Origin: Diabrotica undecimpunctata
Taxonomy: Eukaryota > Arthropoda > Insecta > Coleoptera > Chrysomelidae
Length of the DNA: 64,000 bases
Assembly (NCBI RefSeq): GCF_040954645.1
Contig: NC_092811.1
Coordinates: forward strand, 82,407,063 to 82,471,062
Reading direction: 5' to 3'
Positions 9,486 through 20,595 of the stretch are shown piece after piece. Positions within the stretch are counted from its first letter, which is position 1. The number at the start of each line of letters is the position of its first letter. The position numbers and the translations under genes were made by a program. Under the pieces are notes generated by a model, which did not search any database, was not told the DNA's origin, and saw only the letters and a program-made list of their open reading frames with translations.

Positions 9486-10265
9486 ACAACTCTATGTTTA
9501 TTTTTCCGTGCGTGTCTACATCTTTGAGATCTATAAATTCTCTCTTTTTAATATGTTTAATGTTCATATCTTCTAACGCTTTATGGTCTTGTTGTTTAAC
9601 CTAAATAAAAATATTCCATTTACAACATATCTTCCGGTTTTTTCCTCATGATTTACATGATGGAATCACTAAGAGGAGAATTTTATTTTGATTGTTGCTC
9701 TAATTTGTTTGACGGATATTCTTAAGTTAAAGTTGATTTCATGTAATCCATTGAACTAACTTACAGTAAAGTCGCTCCAACTATTTAATATTAAATATTG
9801 AATATTCTACAGGAAGGAGTTACTTTACTGCAATAACTCAACAAAATGTCCCTTAAAAAGTCAGGCTATCATTTTTGATTCCTTTGAAGATGCAAAATGG
9901 ATTCAAATATTAACCGAAGATTAAACCTTGGAGATGTTTTCCCACCAAAAGAAGAGATCAAGTGAGAATAACCCGATTCATACCAGTGCTACACATAGGT
10001 TTGTTATTATCAAAGCATCCGAACCAAAATGTGAGCAGTGTAGATCTCGGTAAACACATTAATATAAAATATCCAGTTTTCTCCATAGCAAGAAGTAATT
10101 ACGGTATTTCACCAAACCTAAAAAAAACACTTGGTGCAAATTCTCCCTTCAAAAATATGCTAAATTACTTACAGAATATAAATTTTGCAAATATCTAATG
10201 TTTAATATTGTAAAGATTTACTCGGGTTGATGCGAATTTGTAAATAACAAAAAATACTATAGTTA
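9486..10265. other. No gene recognised
   Basis: A 78-residue open frame at 9962-10198 has no recognisable domain and the base composition of its surroundings. I do not support it as a gene. No repeat structure stands out. Confidence 0.5.
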
Positions 10266-10700
10266 CATCGACTGGTCTTTATTTTAGATAAGGAGAAAAG
10301 CTTGAGTTTGTTTAAAAAAAATATTCCCATAATTTCTTTTTTAAATAATCACTTTCATGAGTACTCCAAAATAGGGTTCAAAAAATTGCCCAGGCAAAAA
10401 TTTATTCAATTTTTTTTAAACAAATTGTAACAATAAATTTTTCATTCCTGAATTTTTTTGGGTCATTCTGAACAAAATAGGTCTTTTGTATTTTTTCTGT
10501 AAACTTAATTGTTTTCGAGTTATGAATAAAACTGAGAAAAATGCAAAATTATGATTTTTAACACTCAAAAACACAAGTAAAAAACATTATTTTTGAATTC
10601 ACGAGCTTAAATTCAAATTCAAACCTTGTTCTATCATTCTTCGATAAGTATTTTGGGCCTAATTAATTTTAAAACATTGTTTTTTATTTCAATAGTTTGT
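10266..10700 (+). repeat. Interspersed repeat family, copy A
   Basis: Shares an ordered series of phrases with 15940-16345 (inverted) and 40345-40790: an AAAAAGCT-like start, CAAATTGTAACAAT, GAACAAAATAGGTCTTT, TTTTCGAGTTAT, ATTATTTTTGAATTCACGA and TTGTTCTATCATT. It is non-coding and has no obvious terminal repeats. The family is not identified. Confidence 0.75.
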
Positions 10701-10752
10701 TTCAATGTGTTTAGTTAAATAGTTATTTATGCACCAAGGCTGTTATTAACAT

Positions 10753-10830
10753 GATTACGTCCGGAGAGCAACATAATCCAACCAGAGGGCCTCTGACCCG
10801 AGGTATGGAAGTTGCTCGATGGGCATAATC
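10753..10830 (+). other. GC-rich 78-nt stem-loop, possible structured RNA
   Basis: Outer stem gattacgtcc (10753-10762) pairs 9 of 10 with gggcataatc (10821-10830), one pair being G-U. A 3x3 internal loop follows, then a perfect 7-bp stem GAGCAAC (10766-10772) with GTTGCTC (10811-10817). The apical region holds a further CCTC/GAGG hairpin (10790-10803). It is much more GC-rich than its surroundings. No A or B box of a tRNA is seen. Its function is unknown. Confidence 0.5.
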
Positions 10831-11332
10831 ATCCAGTAACACCGGTGGTACATACAAAATATCATATTTAATATTTTGTAAGTAGAGTAAAAAAAATAAA
10901 CCGTCTTAATTGTAGTTTTTATATTAGGTAAAGTGAAAAATAAAATCTTGTATGTACCACATTAAACCATTGTTTTTTAATTGAGAATAAAGCACGTATG
11001 GCAAGACGAGCGCTTATTTGTAAAGTCGGGTACATCGATATTTCGTCCGTCGGCAAAAAATTCAAACAGTTAATATTTGTATGTTATGAAATTCGAGTAA
11101 CCGATGTCTGTCCAGGGACGTATCGCGATATTAGTTGTTTCACCGATACAAATTTTTTGATACAAGTATTAAATCATAAAATAACAATTTGTAATGTGTA
11201 TATTATAGTCAAATCTGATTTTGGAAAAACAAATAAAACGTTATATTTCTTTGTTTTTTAAATGGTTGGTTAAAAGTGAAATGTAAAAAAATTATCACTC
11301 CACCACCCTGTCGAAAAAATACTAGACATCTT
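10831..11332. other. No gene recognised
   Basis: An 87-residue open frame at 10998-11261 has no recognisable motif and is not supported as a gene. A CACCACCCTG phrase near 11301 resembles a worn Tc1/mariner end but has no visible partner. Confidence 0.45.
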
Positions 11333-11529
11333 CTATAGGGATTTTCAATGCTTCTTATTCGTTTTAGGCACTTATTATATGTCATACAATTTTAATATAT
11401 CTACGTCATTGGTATGTATAGTAATTAGTATATACTATATACCAATAACGTATGATGTAGATATATTAAAATTATAAGACATATGACAAGTGACTGAAAC
11501 ATATGAGAAGCATTGAAAAGCCCTATTAG
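11333..11529. mobile_element. Small MITE, inverted arms of ~95 bp
   Basis: The left arm starts CTATAGGGATTTTCAATGC (11333) and the right arm, read in reverse, CTAATAGGGCTTTTCAATGC (from 11529). The arms stay similar inward through ACAATTTTAATATATCTA and its counterpart. It has no coding capacity. The target duplication is not resolved beyond a possible TA. Confidence 0.75.
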
Positions 11530-11689
11530 CATTTAGCGATGACGTACATAGACGAAACTGCGGAAAAGTATTTTACATTTAAGAAAATATTGTTTTAAAC
11601 AAAGTTAGTAATTTATATTGAAAAACTAAGTTGTTTTACCTAAAATAATTATCATATTAGCGTACCGTGTCTAAAATATGTCTCCTGCA

Positions 11690-13640
11690 GACAGAGCTCT
11701 CATCATCGTCAATATCCACCAGATTAATAATAAGTTGTCCACTGTTTGAAAATAATTGTCCTAGTCTTCTGTACTCATTTTCTACTTTCGCTACATGGTT
11801 TACTGCCAGTCGGCACTTGTAATCTCTGATAGTTCATATCGAATTAAATCGACCACTTTCGCGTCATATTTTGGAAAACTGTTTTTCCTCCGAATCCGTT
11901 TTTTGACTTCATCTAAGTATCCAAATAAGTTCGATAGGATTGAATATGCAAAAATAAGGTATTAACCTCAAAACAGTATGGCCGTGTTGTATTGCAATAG
12001 TGTCCAGTATATATTGTTTCTTATAAGTTTTAATACGAAGCACTTCAATTAAGTGTTTCTAATTATAGTTTTCTTCAAAATACAAATCATTATCTGAGAG
12101 GAAATCTTTTAGTTCCTGTTTTAAAGACGAACTGTTAAGAATTTTTTTAAGAAGCCTTGAGTGGTATTGTCCATAACTATCACACTGCCCGGTGTTATAT
12201 TGGGAAATGGTGTATTTTTAAACCACTCTTCGAATATGCAGTCCATCTAATTTACTTACCGTTGCAGGTCATTATCATTGACAGAGATCGAAGTTGACAT
12301 AGTGGCCAAAGTATAAAAAAATCCTGAATCCATTTTAAATCAAATAGGTCAGATACTAATTGAAAAAGTGGATTAGACAACAAAACAAATTAAAATTTAA
12401 TGTCAATAAATAGAAACAAAACAAAAGTTCAAAAATAATCTTGTTAAAAACAATTCGAGCCGCTTGTATGCGTCGTATAAAGATGTAAAATGGAATACTT
12501 AAACAAAAACACTTTTTTCATTACTTATTAACATTAGTCAACACCGCAACTGTCAAATAAGTGTTACCAATTTATGCCAAAATATCACCTTCGTTCGATT
12601 ACAGTTACAGTGTGTTCCGAACAAATGTTCTTTATAAACACGCGTTGTAATGCATTTATACAAATTAAATCAAACATATTATTGTGTATTTTTTTAAGTT
12701 AACAATAATAGAAATCTTTAAATATTATTTCTACGCGCATATAATAAAATATGTCTAGCGGCTTAATGCCAGTGTACTCAGCAAAGTGATTCTAAAAAAT
12801 AACGCACCTACCGCCTAAATATTTTGTGTTGGTATCATGTGACCTCACGGGCTATAACGCGGATGACGTGCAACGGTAAGTAAATACGATGAAGTATAGT
12901 AGAATTCATATTCTGATGATAATCTACACTACATTTTTTTTATTTTTTTTTCCGCAAAGCAATATCCCATTTGACACCCAAACATTTGCAGATCCACAAT
13001 GCACAATAATCATCCAAGTACCTTTATTCGGAGGTACGCCTTTCAACTTGCTCCTAAGTGAACCATCAGTCCAACCCTTGCTAGCGGTATCATGCGTTTC
13101 ATACCATGTCTCGTCTAAATAATATATAGTCGGCTGTTGGTCTCGATATTCTTGATTTTTTTTTTTAAATAATCTAGATGCCGGTGTACTATCCTCTTAC
13201 TTTCCATAATAGCCACCCGTTTATAAACGATTTTGTATTTAAACCTAAGTTTTTTCATCCGTCTACGTAAAGTGGTTTTAGGGCAGCTTCTTCCGATCGC
13301 AACAAGCTTGGTGTATATAATATCAATTGTTGGTATTACATTTTTTTTGTATTCCTCGTAAACCAAATTCTTAAACATGTAGCAGTCAAGATATTAATTT
13401 GTTTAGGTTTTCCAGCATCCGATCTTGTTTTTCTCTTTTTAACACCACTTTTCACGATGTCAAGTATGGTAGAGTACGGAATTCCTGTTAGAAAGGCCGC
13501 TTTTCTTATAATGCTGACTTTACAACTATTTTCAGGATCATTTTGAAGATTTTTGTAAACGTTCATACAAATTCTCTTATATTGTTCATTCAAAACAAAC
13601 CTTTTCTTTAGAAGTCTTAAAGACTTTTCTACAGTTTTAT
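11690..13640 (-). pseudogene. IS630/Tc1-like DDE transposase, broken and split by a MITE
   Basis: Insect-type DDE transposase of the IS630/Tc1 superfamily. From 13640 downward: KSLRLLKKRFVLNEQYKR; a helix-turn-helix part with AAFLTGIPYSTILDIV near 13480; KTTLRRRMKKLRFKYK near 13260; and the first catalytic Asp in YLDETW near 13120. WTDGSLRSKLKGVP and VDYHQNMNSTI follow, the latter ending at 12895. After a 658-bp insert the frame resumes with FEEWFKN (12230). The second Asp is in VIVMDN near 12170 and the Glu in FNPIELIW near 11930. Stops and frameshifts are numerous. The N-terminal coding region lies in a 173-bp tandem duplication. Confidence 0.85.
12237..12894. mobile_element. 658-bp nonautonomous element inserted at TA
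   Basis: It lies exactly between codons of the transposase: TA at 12235-12236 and 12895-12896, with reading continuing STI|FEEW when the insert is ignored. Subterminal inverted repeats ATTTACTTACCGTTGCANGTCAT (22 of 23 matching) sit 12 and 9 bases inside the ends. It has no transposase. The TA target suggests Tc1/mariner-type mobilisation. Confidence 0.85.
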
Positions 13641-13946
13641 TCTAAGTGTTATTGTTTTTAGTATCACATCCACTTAAAATATTGTTGACTACTACACTTT
13701 CTCTACTACTACTTGGGTTCTCTTGCTCCCGTGTACGAAAAACTGTAGATGATTTTTTCTTCTAAAGAAAAACCTTTTCTTTAGAAGTCTTAAAGACTTT
13801 TCTACAGTTTTATTCTAAGTGTTACTGTTTTTGGTATCACTTACACTTAAAATATTGTTGACTACTACACTTTCTCTACTACTACTTGGGTTCTCTTGCT
13901 CCCGTGCACGAAAAACTGTAGATGATTTTTCTCATGGTCTAAACAT
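13601..13946. repeat. 173-bp tandem duplication
   Basis: Bases 13601-13773 and 13774-13946 are nearly identical head-to-tail copies. The unit spans the start of the IS630-like transposase coding region (minus strand) and its upstream sequence, so the putative start region exists twice. Confidence 0.93.
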
Positions 13947-14039
13947 TTTTTCATACACAAATAGACAGTTTCAAAAATACAAACAAAAAAATACTACAAT
14001 TATTATAACTACTCACAACAAAATTTCAACACAACTCAA

Positions 14040-15395
14040 AATTGAGGACCTTGCTACAAGAGGGGGGCTGCTCTATTTATAGTAACTTTTGGGAAAATAG
14101 AAAAAATGTTTTATAAAAATTTACTCATGTGTTAATTACAATAAAGCAGTTTATTTAAAATATAATCATATTGGTACACCTGCCAACTTTGTCCTTTATT
14201 TATATAAGCTTCTATATGCAGAACAATTTGGAGCTGCCCCTCTCTTGCACCAACATTACAAAAAAATAGTATCCATTGTAGTTATTATTGGGAAATAAAA
14301 AAAAATTACTGCAAAATCTGGGAATCATGGTTGTCATTACCAACGTCATCACATTTAAGGGATTGGTAAAACTTCATTTCGTTGGCTGAGACGTAGTTGG
14401 TAACTAACTGCATTACGTCTTTGTACTTGGCCTTTTTTACGGGTATTGATGACTCATACACCATCAAGTTAGTTTCAACGGAAAGATTAACTTTATTGTC
14501 CCTTAAAATGTAGTACGATTCAAAAATGGGAATACCAGTTGTAACAGACACATTAACTATATCCATGTCTGTGGTCCTTGCTGTATTCAAATATCCGGTG
14601 TTGAGAAATATTAAACCTCTGATTCTGCGAATTCATTATAACTTTCTTAAAATGGTTCTCAAAATAACTGCTAAAGTTGAAGATCATATCTTGATAAACC
14701 ATAATGGGTATGAAATACTTGGATGTATGTTGAATAAACTGAAAGTATTGTGTAAAAGAGAAAATATCTTTTTTTCGTAAAAACTTTTCAATAACACCAA
14801 AACAACGGTCACACGGTAGGAAACTGTGCCCTGGTTCAGGAAAACGATGTTGAATATTCTTCAAAGACGTGATTTTTACAAGAAGGTGCAGAAACTGTAG
14901 TATCGTTGAATTTTTATTTTGAGCTGCAGCATTATCGGAAAAGAGGTACAGTTGTCTGACATTTTTTGAAAGGATATTTTTTATGTAGTGATAAAGAAAA
15001 GAAACAACTATATTCGGTGATTTTCTAGCGGTTGTTTCATCGTAAATGTAAAAATGAGCTTTACCAGTTTTGCCCAAATGTATGCAAAAATTGTAGACCT
15101 ATAGTTGACGTTTGTAGAAGGCTTTGCCGGCCGGAATTTTTGGCTAACGGTTACAGCCGAAAGGTCTCGATGTATGGCGAAAGAAGTCTCGATGGCAGCT
15201 CCGGAGCTGCATACTTCTTGCAGCAAACAATTTCGAAGGCAGGTAAATAAACAGTTAGAGGTTTACCATTTATAAATGTATCTGCTTTTTTCTTGTACCA
15301 ATCGATTCAACTAATTTGTTTACATAATATGCACCTATAAACTAAAATTTGACCAAAAATGAAGCTGCTCCCTTTTTGTAGCAAGGTCCTCAATT
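14040..15395 (-). mobile_element. DUF7869-type DNA transposon with terminal inverted repeats
   Basis: The ends are AATTGAGGACCTTGCTACAA (from 14040) and its inverted copy ending at 15395. Similarity continues a few bases further into a G-rich GGGNGC tract, about 30 bp in all. The flanking duplication is ambiguous; AATT is possible because it overlaps the repeat. The inside is filled by minus-strand remnants of one protein. The inverted repeats show that this protein family can travel as a DNA transposon. Confidence 0.8.
14306..15226 (-). pseudogene. DUF7869-like transposase candidate, broken
   Basis: Resembles insect proteins carrying the DUF7869 domain. From about 15130 downward: AFYKRQL and VYNFCIHLGKTGKAHFY; then DETTARKSPNIVVSF; LYLFSDNAAAQNKNSTILQF near 14950; and FPEPGHSFLPCDRCFG near 14830. 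The Asp residues in FSDN and CDRCFG fit an RNase H-like DDE fold, but catalytic roles are an inference. The C-terminal part continues to 14306 in another frame. Frameshifts lie near 15040 and 14570, and there is a stop after AFYKRQL. No function in a host pathway is implied. Confidence 0.75.
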
Positions 15396-15939
15396 AAAGC
15401 AATGCACAACGCACATATATCTATAAACAAACATTTGCAAGTCCAGTCCCTTAGATAAGGCACATGCCGGTATTTTTACAACCGGATTACTCATCGTAAA
15501 TCTATCAGTTTAAAACTTGAAAATTGATACTTGGGCATTAGTACAGTTAAAATTGTTAGACAGTTATATTTAGACGAAATATTAAGCAATATAATTGAAA
15601 CTTGTTTCTACTTTTAAGGACAAAAAAGCAAGTTCATTAACGGAACGTAATTCAAAATTATTCTGCACATTATATTTGAAGCATTGTTTGGTTAAAACAT
15701 CTCATTTTTGGTGGTAAAAATATATTGAATACATATATTAATTTGTCTGGACTAAATGTGGTAAAAGATGGTCTGGAAATTATATTTTTGTTTGAATTTG
15801 CCGATGGACGATAGATAGATGGTGCAGCAAAAATTTGTGCCCTAGATCTTGTTTTTCTCTTTTATACTCATTGCAGCCCGAGCGCCCGTCCTGTCATAAG
15901 CGCTGCGTTAACAATTAAAGAAGAATGTTTTAAAATAAC
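15396..15939. other. No gene recognised
   Basis: AT-rich. A short GC-rich phrase near 15878-15905 has no identifiable function. Confidence 0.5.
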
Positions 15940-16345
15940 ATAAGTCCAAAATACTTATTAGAAAATGATAGAACAAGGTTTTAACTTGATTTTAGTTTCT
16001 TGGAAAATTCAAAAATAATGTTTTTACTGGTGTTTTTGAGCCCTGAAAATCGTAATTTAGCATTTATCTTATTTTTAAATTACTTATAACTCGAAAACCA
16101 TCTAGGTTTTCAAGTCTACAAAAAAACTACCAAAGACTTATTTTGTTTAGAATGATCCACAGTTTTTAAAATAATTGTTCGGGCCTCAAAAATTTATTGT
16201 TACAATTTGTTGAAAAAAACTTTTCGACCTCTTGAATCTTATTTTGGAGTATTTCATGAAAGTGATGCAAAAATTTTATGGAAATATTTTTCCAAACGAA
16301 CGCGAGCTTTTTGTCTTGTCTTCGATAACTTAGCGGCACAAGCAA
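15940..16345 (-). repeat. Interspersed repeat family, copy B (inverted)
   Basis: Reverse-complement relative of 10266-10700 and 40345-40790, matched through AATGATAGAACAAGG, ATTTTGTTTAGAATGATCC and TTTATTGTTACAATTTGTT. The open frame 16207-16479 overlaps it and is judged non-coding. Confidence 0.75.
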
Positions 16346-17329
16346 AGTTTATTATCAATCATTTGAAAAAGAAGACATTCTTTTTCTTTCAGAATAACGC
16401 TTTTGCCTATAATTTTGCAATTAAGAATATTTTTAATATCTGCAGTGAAACTGGAATGAACAAAAAACAAATTGTATAAAAAAATTAAATGTTTGTTGTC
16501 CAAAAAAAAAATTGAAGTTTTTTGCAGGCTATGTACTTTCCGAAATATGCTCCTGTTTATTTTAAAACTGTTTGTTTTAATTAAATTACTTTTTATAACA
16601 ATCATATTATTTGCCTGGTTTAGAACGTTATAATTAGTTTTTAGAATAAAAAAGCGTTTTAGCAATTCCCGATTATTTAAGAAACGAATTATTTTGTATT
16701 TAAAATAAAAAATGCGTATTGTTAAGAGAATCATTAAAATAGTTAAACTTTTCTCTACCACTTTTTCTTAACAGAACGCAGTTCCGGCAAAAAAAACTTA
16801 CAGAAAAAAATCTAAAGCAGACAGAGAAAAAACGGTTTAAAAACCACTTTAATTTCCTGTTTCTGGTTAAATTTTTTTTAGAAGCTCTTTTTAAACGTTT
16901 CAGTAAATCCGTTTTAGTTTCTATTAAGATTAGCTTTTGCTCAACGCTATAGATAAAATACTGCCGCTTTTATTTCAATAAAGTTAATCACATACAGTGC
17001 GCGGCTAATAATTCTCTTTCCCCTCCCTCCAACATATTTTGTGAACCTCAAAACTTTTTATAATAAATTCTTAGATATCTGAAATAATTTGTTAGCTGTT
17101 AATTGTTTTTATGATGTTTTAGTAACGCATTTATCAAAAAATTGCGTTAGGATGCCATTTTATAAAAGAATTTTAAATGGAGTGGTTTTTTTTATTTGCA
17201 CAAACATACTCGCTTCAATTAGTAATGGTTATAAGAAGGAGGACGTCCACAGACAGTAACATACATAATATTATACAATTTTGTATACAGTTGTTTTAAG
17301 GTAAATTAACAAAAAGGTTACCCTTAAAT
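16346..17329. other. No gene recognised
   Basis: AT-rich. The minus-strand frame 16330-16761 and the plus-strand frame 16207-16479 have strongly biased composition and no motif. I see no structure here. Confidence 0.5.
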
Positions 17330-17650
17330 TCAGCATAGTTTTTAAATTATCACTCTGGATACATGCAATCCTTTGCTTCTGGTATACTGGGTACTCAATA
17401 ATTACATGTTAAACTAATACTGGAGTGTTGCACTTAGTATATGAGAACAGTCTGCTCGTTAAAGATGTGTAAACAGAGGATGTCCGGATTGTATCAAAGT
17501 TCTGTGTGATTCCTACTTTTCCTAAGTATTCTTTGTGTTTTGTGACAGTTTGAGCCTACTTCGTAAGCTATGCTGTGTAGATGTAGTACTTTTTGATGTT
17601 TACTTTGTGACCAGTCCAAGGTATTTGATTTATGACAAGATAATATTTTG
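17330..17650 (-). pseudogene. Jockey-like LINE C-terminal fragment
   Basis: The minus strand carries a worn version of the region after RNase H in Jockey-type LINE polymerases: SLTSRLFSYTKCNTPVLV, then HVIIEYPVYQKQR near 17380-17470. This mirrors the Cys/His pattern C-x-PxxVxHxxxxCPxY. Most of the protein is missing and stops are present. Confidence 0.45.
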
Positions 17651-18242
17651 GTCGGTTATTGCATTGCTTTCCAGGGAGTCAACTCCCTGATTGGTACTTG
17701 TTTCTATATGGGTAGGTGTGATGTCGGAACTAGCTTGTTAGAAAGGTAAAAATGCCTTTTTATTATTTTTTTTTTCGAATTTAAAACTTAACACGTTTTT
17801 AAAAAATAGGTTTTTATTTTACTATAACCCACATTCTAACAAATATAGGCTATAGAGCTATTCTAGACCAGCGAACTTATTTAACAAATCTAAATATACA
17901 ACGTATCTATTCATTGAATTTATTTTCATTGAACGCGAATATTTTATTTATATTTGTTACCAAATCAGGGTCACCAATACAGTTTTGTTAAGATTTTGAT
18001 TATGTAAGTTGTGTGTTTTTATGGTAAGTGTTCCTTAGTCGCTCGTAAAACTCTAGAACAAAAGAAATCTAATGAGAAAAAGCTTCCAAACACAACCATA
18101 CCGTGCACTAATTCCATAATAAGTAAAATAAAATCAAATTTTCCTTGAACATTAATTTTTTATTTAAAAAAAAACCAAACCGTAAAATACAAGTGTCTTA
18201 TTATTGAAAATAGAAAAAAAATATTAAACGTTTTCATACATA
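17651..18242. other. No gene recognised
   Basis: AT-rich. No supported ORF, repeat or RNA gene is seen. Confidence 0.5.
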
Positions 18243-19519
18243 CAGGGTGAGTCATGAGGAACTTTACATACTTCTACCATATGTAGAGTCCCTCAGGGAG
18301 CATATCATGTGGCCACTAAAAAATTTTAACTCCTCTTCTTTATTAATTAACAGGGTGATTTTTGTAATTGACCATTTATTTCATTTTACTGTAGTGTTTA
18401 TACGGCTCATTTGATTTTTTTAATTTTTGCATGATACAGTACACTACTATCAAGCATTCGACTGGTATTAGCTAAACTAAAAAATTCCAGGACTGGCTGT
18501 GGAAAAATTAATTTAGGGATTCGTAATAAATATTACACCCTGTATATATTTTTTTTTAAATGCAATAAGTGATTTTCAAACTATATAAATAGCCAATGAA
18601 AACGACATATGCGACAATGTTGTCGACCTTTTATTAAATTTTTAGTGAACGATCAAATCTTACCAAAAATAGAACAACCATAATGAAGTATCAAATTATA
18701 AGGTAATTAATTTAAACAAATGTTATAAATTTCAAACATTTTAATTGAAATGATAAACTGAGTCACTGCACAACAAAAAACAGTAACTACTAACAATAAC
18801 GAAGAACAATTTAAAAAAAAAACTAAAAATATGTACATAGTTATGATAAACCCATAAATTAGAACTGGAAAAGATACAATAATGGTAACAAAATAAAAAT
18901 AATTCAAAATAGATTTTCGAAATGGAACCCTGCAGCCTGTACACATTTTTGTTGCCGAATTGTTAATTGACGTATTGAATTACGGATACTCTGGGGATCG
19001 TTTCTAATAGTATTACAACAATGTATAATTCTATCAATTAATTGTTGTCGGTTATTAATATTCACTGCGTAAACTAGTTGCTTCAATCGTCCCCAAATAT
19101 GGTAATCAACGGGATTGAAATCAGGGGATCTTGAAGGCCACGAAATAGGACCTGCACGTCCTATCCACCTGTTGCCATAAACATTATTGAGATGTTGTCT
19201 CACTGCCAGTAAAAAGTGTGGGGATGCCCCATCATGCTGAAAATACATCCCTCGGATAGCAACGTTCGCGTTGGCAAGCAAATTCGGCAAAATATTTTGT
19301 AGAAAGTTCAAATAGACCTGCCCTGTTAAAGGACCATCAAAAAAGTGAGGACCTATCCTCCCTATCCTCCCTCAGGGAGCATATCATGTGGCCACTAAAA
19401 AATGTCAACTCCTCTTCTTTATTAATTATTAGGTTGATTTGTGTAATTGACCATTTATTTCATTTTACTGTAGTGTTTACTATGGTAGAAGTATGTAAAG
19501 TTCCTCATGACTCACCCTG
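18243..19519 (-). mobile_element. Tc1/mariner element with a direct subterminal repeat
   Basis: Starts CAGGGTGAGTCATGAGGAAC at 18243 and ends with the inverted copy at 19519. TA is present at 18241-18242 and 19520-19521. The perfect inverted part is about 39 bp. Inside it, a segment of about 115 bp (18290-18409: CCTCAGGGAGCATATCATGT onward) recurs in direct, not inverted, orientation at 19371-19481. At 1277 bp it keeps only part of the transposase. Confidence 0.88.
18904..19311 (-). pseudogene. Tc1/mariner (DD41D-like) transposase C-terminal half
   Basis: Open frame of 135 residues encoding the C-terminal catalytic part of a Tc1/mariner transposase. YFQHDGASPH carries the second catalytic Asp, and ISWPSRSPDFNPVDYH carries the third. 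I count 41 residues between the HDG Asp and the NPVD Asp, a DD41D spacing. The remainder (NRQQLIDRIIHCCNTIRND) is the usual C-terminal helix region. The first Asp and the DNA-binding domains are missing, so it is nonfunctional alone. The reading frame itself is undamaged. Confidence 0.88.
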
Positions 19520-20595
19520 TATACATTTTTTATTTGAGTCTTTTTCATACATGTACCGCACTCAATGTTCGTTACAGTTCTTTTCAGAAAATATTCACTT
19601 GACTTGTTAGCATAAGAGGTGCTACCATGATATTTTATGTTTGATTTTACACATTCGCAAGATTTGCCCAAACAGTTTTTCTTGCAACCACATCTGATGA
19701 AACCTTGTTTGGAGCCGGATGACATTATTGCTTCTATATAACATTGAGGTATTCATCAGGTACATCGATGTTATTATTAGGAGCTACCTGGAACTGGTTT
19801 TTAGAAAACTGTTATCAAGAACTCTATGATTTGTTTTCATCGTTCTTATTTATTACAACAGTCATTATGTTTCTTGGAGCTAGTCGGCCCCGGTCGACAT
19901 CACGAATGTTTACCAAAATGTTATCGCCGACTGAAACTGGGGGTAATTTTCTTTCAGTGAGCTTTAACATTTTGGCTGCCTGATTTTTTAATGCAGTTAC
20001 ACAGTTTTTTTCGTATTACGTCTATGGCAAATTTTCTTGAGCAAAGAGAACAAAAAGCAATGTCTTCGTTATTTGAAACTTCATCATGGATGTGCTGACC
20101 ACATTAAAAACTTTGTCACAATTAATATCACAGAGTTTTAAGTTATCGCTAGACATAGTTTCTTTTTTTAAGTGTCTATTGTTTTCTACAGTCCTTGTCA
20201 AAATCTCCGAAGCAGTTCAGCAGCTTTAGTTTTTAAGGGACGTAGAACAACAAAGGTGAGATGTTCATGATAATTAAGGATAAACTAGTATTAGCCGTCA
20301 GGCTCTAATTGCATATCAATTAAATCCACCTAAAATACAATAAAAATACATAAGTCGACTTATGGTAATTTATTTCTTAGATATAGATACACAACAGGTA
20401 TCAGGTATGCAAAAATTAAATTATAATTCCCATTCAAGTTTAAAATTCAACCGCTTCCCATTAAATTGTAACATTTTATCTTGCTTGCTTGTTATTTAAA
20501 TTCTGGAGAATGTGTTTTTTTTTATTTAGAACAAACATATGACATCAACCACGCAGGGTTATGGGTGGAGTAACGTACACAAGAGTTCATTTTAT

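Noticed and set aside
10998..11261. 87-residue frame
   Set aside because: Contains a few cysteines but no recognisable domain or upstream signals.
13601..13946. CRISPR-like or regulatory tandem array
   Set aside because: Only two long units, overlapping coding sequence; a simple tandem duplication explains it.
16207..16761. Overlapping frames on both strands
   Set aside because: They overlap a non-coding repeat copy and have biased low-complexity composition.
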